Shown: piece by piece, positions 61,127-64,000 of the stretch
How positions within the stretch are numbered: the stretch's first letter is position 1
How the letters are laid out: each line of letters opens with the position of its first letter
NCBI RefSeq assembly: GCF_037893015.1
Contig: NC_133658.1
Span: 171,527,711-171,591,710, forward strand
Source: Macrotis lagotis
Lineage: Eukaryota > Chordata > Mammalia > Peramelemorphia > Peramelidae
Reading direction: 5' to 3'
Length of the DNA stretch: 64,000 nt
Position numbers and translations under genes: made by a program
Notes under the pieces: generated by a model
The model's database searches: none
What the model saw: the letters and a program-made list of their open reading frames with translations, nothing else
Told to the model about the DNA's origin: nothing

Positions 61127-61307
61127 CAAAATTAGACTTTTAGTTGTTTTTCTTTTTGCAAGGCAAATGGGGTTAAGTGGTTTGCCCAAAGCCACACAGC
61201 TAGGTAATTATTAAGTGTCTGAGACCGGATTGGAACTCAGGTACTCCTGACTCCAGGGCCGGTACTCTATCCACTGTGTCACCTAGCCACCCCAAAATTA
61301 GACTTTT
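61127..61307 (-). mobile_element. WSINE1-type CORE-SINE, 15-bp duplications
   Basis: Insert 61142-61292 between CAAAATTAGACTTTT at 61127-61141 and 61293-61307. Confidence 0.97.
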
Positions 61308-61419
61308 GAGGGGAAAAGAAGTGAAACAGAGACTCCAATGTGTGTGTCTTTTATTTTAAGCTGCATTTGTCTCCTGACTGAGATCCAATCTCCACTGGGA
61401 GACACAAGAGACCTCTATT

Positions 61420-62185
61420 CAAATGATAAACATACACACACCTGGTCATACCTTACACTTCCCAGTGATACCTAATCCCTTTAGCTCATCATCTAAACAT
61501 AATTCCTATTCCTCCTCCCACTCAATTTCTTATTCTTACCCCTTTCAACACTCCCACCCTGAAGTCCAAATCAGATACTACCCACCTCTCCCCACCATGC
61601 CCTTCTAGAACATTTGTTATGCAGGCAACAAATTTCCCTTCTTCCAAAATCTTTTTCTCTCCTACTCTCCATCTATTAACTATTACTGAAACCTGGCTAC
61701 CCTTCAATGTCACAACTTCTCTGGTCACCCTTTCTGGTATTGCTTATATCTTCATTAGTTCCCCTTAGCTCAATGATCAAGGTGGAGGATTTGGAATGCT
61801 CCTTGCTCCCCATTGCCATTTCCAGGTTCTTCCCTAGTTCTTGGAGTTCTCCAATACTCAATAACCTCCTCCTTTGAGATTCTTGCAATCTATATCTACT
61901 ACAGAAATCAAAATTATGGTAGCTGTTGTCTATTGACCTCTATATCACTCTCCTTTCTTCCTCATTGAGTTCTTAATCTGGCTCACATTTTTTTCCTCTT
62001 CTCCCCAATTCCTATCTTCATACCAGGGGACTTTGATATACATATTGACTGTCTCTCAAACTTCTAACCACTGAGTTCCTCCTTCCCATGACCTACTCCT
62101 CCACCTCACCTCAACCATATATAAAGATGGTTATGTTTTTGATCTTGCCACCCACATTTACTCCACCTCCATGCTTAAGAATTCT
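61420..62185 (+). mobile_element. L2 LINE endonuclease-domain fossil
   Basis: Several pieces of the apurinic-type endonuclease are still readable: TITETWL (about 61680), GGGFGMLLAP (61782-61811), VAVVY (about 61920) and PGDFDIHID (62024-62050). They lie in order but in more than one frame. 61420-61620 is a CT-rich stretch that may be the upstream L2 part. Most L2 fossils keep only the 3' end, so this is an unusually 5' piece. Confidence 0.82.
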
Positions 62186-62189
62186 GAAA

Positions 62190-62345
62190 TTCCTTTCTTT
62201 TAAAAAAAATTTTGATATCTTTTGTTTTTTGCCTCAGTCATTTTGAAATATGTCCTTTCCCTATCTTCCAATCAGTGAACCTTCCCAACAAAGAAAAGCA
62301 ACTAAACAAAACTAGCCAATATAGCTATGTCTTCTTAACAGTTTA
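62190..62345 (-). mobile_element. L1-type 3' UTR piece (second subfamily)
   Basis: TTTTGATATCTTTTGTTTTT, CATTTTGAAATATGTCCTTT, CAATCAGTGAACCTTCCCAA and AGCAACTAAACAAAACTAGC. Related to 40041-40200. Confidence 0.5.
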
Positions 62346-62349
62346 GGCA

Positions 62350-63380
62350 GCATTTGTACTCAATCCAAGAAAATGAAAGGAAAGAAGAGAAAGGCATTTA
62401 TGGCTTGTTGAATTTCACTTTTAAAGTCTGAATTGTTTAAACTATCTATTTCTTGTTTTGTTTGTGCATTATTTAGCCTCTGCTCTGTTTAGCTGCCAAT
62501 TTCTTGTCTCTGTGTTTAGCAATTGTACGATACTCTTTCATCAGGGAACAGAGATCCAATGCTTATTTACCTTTGCAATGACAAAAAACATGAGAGTCTA
62601 TAGGCAAAAACTATTGCCATTGGCGTCTTTTACCTGGACAGCATCAAAAGAGGCAGGATTTTGTGATCACACCAATTTGACTGAAATTAGTTCTATCAGT
62701 TACCATGCTCAGATGACCAATATTGATGTCAATTTTAAATCAATTTGAATGTGTAATTCACTTCAATGAGAGGATCTGGGCAACAGATAGTCTGGGGGTC
62801 ACCAGAAGGTGTTTGCCTTTTGCACTCACAAAGATTTTTCTCACTTTGTACAATTTATACTTAACCTCCTCAGCTGGGATATGATGAACAGGAAAGTGTC
62901 CCTATGTGTCACAAACAGATGGAAATGTTTACTTGTCTTCTCATTGCTATTGACTTCTATATCTAATCTCAATGTTAATAACATCTATATATCCAGCAGA
63001 ATATATAATATTAGTGTGACCCTTGCCATCAATCTTAATGAATAGTTGCATACAGATCTTCTTTACTCTTCTGTCAGAGTACATTTGAGTCTCTTTCTCA
63101 GAAAGATAAGTGTGAGACACTCTCTCAGCTTGTGGGGACCTGTAGATGGTCATGGAATAAAAACTCCTGTAAATTTATTCAGCATTCAATGCTTTGGAGC
63201 TGCTACATGCTTCAGATGTTTCTTGAAAACATGGGCTATGAATATACTATTCCTAAGAGAGAGTGGTAAATTTACTTTACTGTAGAGTCAGAGATTCGAT
63301 CTACTTATAAATTGGGTATGTTTACTTATGACTATACACTTACCTATCCTGCCCCCATCTTAGATCCTCTCTACTCCTCC
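62350..63380. other. Low-copy segment, possible conserved non-coding DNA
   Basis: About 1 kb without recognised repeats. A 96-codon frame (62458-62748) has no known domain, no splice context and biased Phe/Ser/Thr content. 62400-62560 is T-rich with words like TTTGTGCATTATTTAG. Function unknown. Confidence 0.4.
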
Positions 63381-63387
63381 CTTATCC

Positions 63388-63450
63388 CACTACCACATAT
63401 ACATATTATATATGTATGTATAATTGTATATATATATATATATATATGAT
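63388..63450. repeat. (TA)n-rich microsatellite
   Basis: TACATATTATATATG followed by a TA run of about 24 bp. Confidence 0.9.
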
Positions 63451-64000
63451 CTGTGTATAATTATACTCCATCTTTATCTGATTCATTTGAAAATAAGGTT
63501 CATAGGATGCCTATTCTCCCCCCCTCTCTTCTTCATTGTTTTCCCTTTATCTTATGTTCCTCTATTATGCAATGGTTTCCTTCACCTTCTTCTTCATTTC
63601 TTCCCGATATAGTTTCCTGTTCTTTTCATTTTTTTTCTTTTAAGGCCATTAAAGCAGAATAATATTATTCATAGATCCAATGTCATTTTAATTTTTAAAT
63701 GTGTTAGGGTTCTAGAAATTTGTTTTTTAATTGCCCTCTTAACATGTAAATGATTCATCTCATGTATCTTGATATTTTGAAGAAAATCAAAGATGACAGA
63801 TATACAGCTCAACAAAATTTTGAATGTGGAAGACATGAGTTTATTTTAGGAAAGGTTGTCTTCCCAAACTCATGTTTTTAAGAAAGAAATATTCAACCTG
63901 TACATAAAGTGATCCTTGGGAAACTGCAACCATAAATTTATTTCAATTCTTTTGTAGTTAAATAAGAGATTATAGATGACTGAAGCTATTTTCAAAGATT
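63451..64000. other. Low-copy AT-rich DNA to the window edge
   Basis: Overlapping 62-69 codon frames (63424-63662) have no domain. An imperfect hairpin lies at 63833-63875. Confidence 0.4.
63833..63875. repeat. Inverted repeat
   Basis: ACATGAGTTT (63833-63842) and AAACTCATGT (63866-63875) are perfect inverted arms. Inner GGAA/TTCC can also pair. Confidence 0.8.

Noticed and set aside
5310-61310. tRNA-like heads of the SINEs as possible tRNA genes
   Set aside because: They are parts of CORE-SINEs; no full cloverleaf with intact A and B boxes was seen.
958-61600. Apparent one-strand bias of L2 copies
   Set aside because: At first only plus-strand L2 ends were evident. Blocks such as 5780-6300, 15165-15300 and 18362-18490 turned out to be reversed L2, so both orientations are present.
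61423-61608. Open frame rich in Ser/His/Tyr
   Set aside because: Translation of CT-rich L2 sequence; not a gene.
1-64000. CRISPR-like or operon-like arrangement
   Set aside because: Regular short direct repeats are microsatellites only, and the sequence is clearly mammalian.

Overview
No convincing protein-coding gene, RNA gene, CpG island, CRISPR array or bacterial-type feature is visible in this window. It is AT-rich vertebrate DNA made mostly of transposable-element fossils. The organism is almost certainly a marsupial, and probably an Australian one. The best evidence is a set of young CORE-SINEs (WSINE1-type, about 150 bp, 14 copies, many with perfect 9-16 bp target-site duplications). 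There are also 11 older MAR1-type CORE-SINEs with a BovB/RTE-like tail, marsupial-style L1, an RTE-tailed SINE family, and abundant L2, MIR and CR1/L3. A narrower call (dasyurid-like) would be a guess. Family names come from sequence recognition, not from a library search.

Layout: 1-5.1 kb is a head-to-tail pile of 5'-truncated L1 copies on both strands. 5.1-9.3 kb holds L2, MIR and SINEs, including a short sequence block copied 1.4 kb downstream into a SINE. 9.3-12.6 kb is a minus-strand L1 with a recognisable 5' end and a second L1 nested in it. 13.0-13.9 kb is single-copy DNA with two splice-flanked segments. 14-20 kb is L2 (including a reverse-transcriptase fossil), SINEs, a mariner-like MITE and a doubtful LTR-like block. 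20-25 kb is mainly low-copy DNA with MIRs. 25-29 kb holds L2, CR1, SINEs and a young L1. 30-36 kb holds SINEs, hAT-like MITEs and a second local duplication of an L2 block. 36-41 kb holds low-copy DNA followed by a three-layer L1/SINE nest. 41-44 kb is low-copy DNA with one possible small exon. 44.2-45.7 kb is a Tigger DNA transposon lacking its transposase and split by L1. 45.7-50.7 kb holds CR1 (with a readable reverse-transcriptase fossil), L1 and an inverted pair of nearly identical SINEs. 50.7-51.6 kb is the best regulatory-type low-copy segment. 52-64 kb holds an L1 with clean duplications, L2 (including an endonuclease fossil), SINEs and low-copy DNA.

The window is best read as intergenic or deep intronic. 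Nothing in it forms a working pathway. What it offers is a nested insertion history: CR1/L2/MIR are oldest, then MAR1, RTE-tailed SINE, Tigger, hAT and older L1, then young L1 and WSINE. It also shows two small local duplications and some candidate exons and conserved elements that need comparative data. I found no undescribed biological system.
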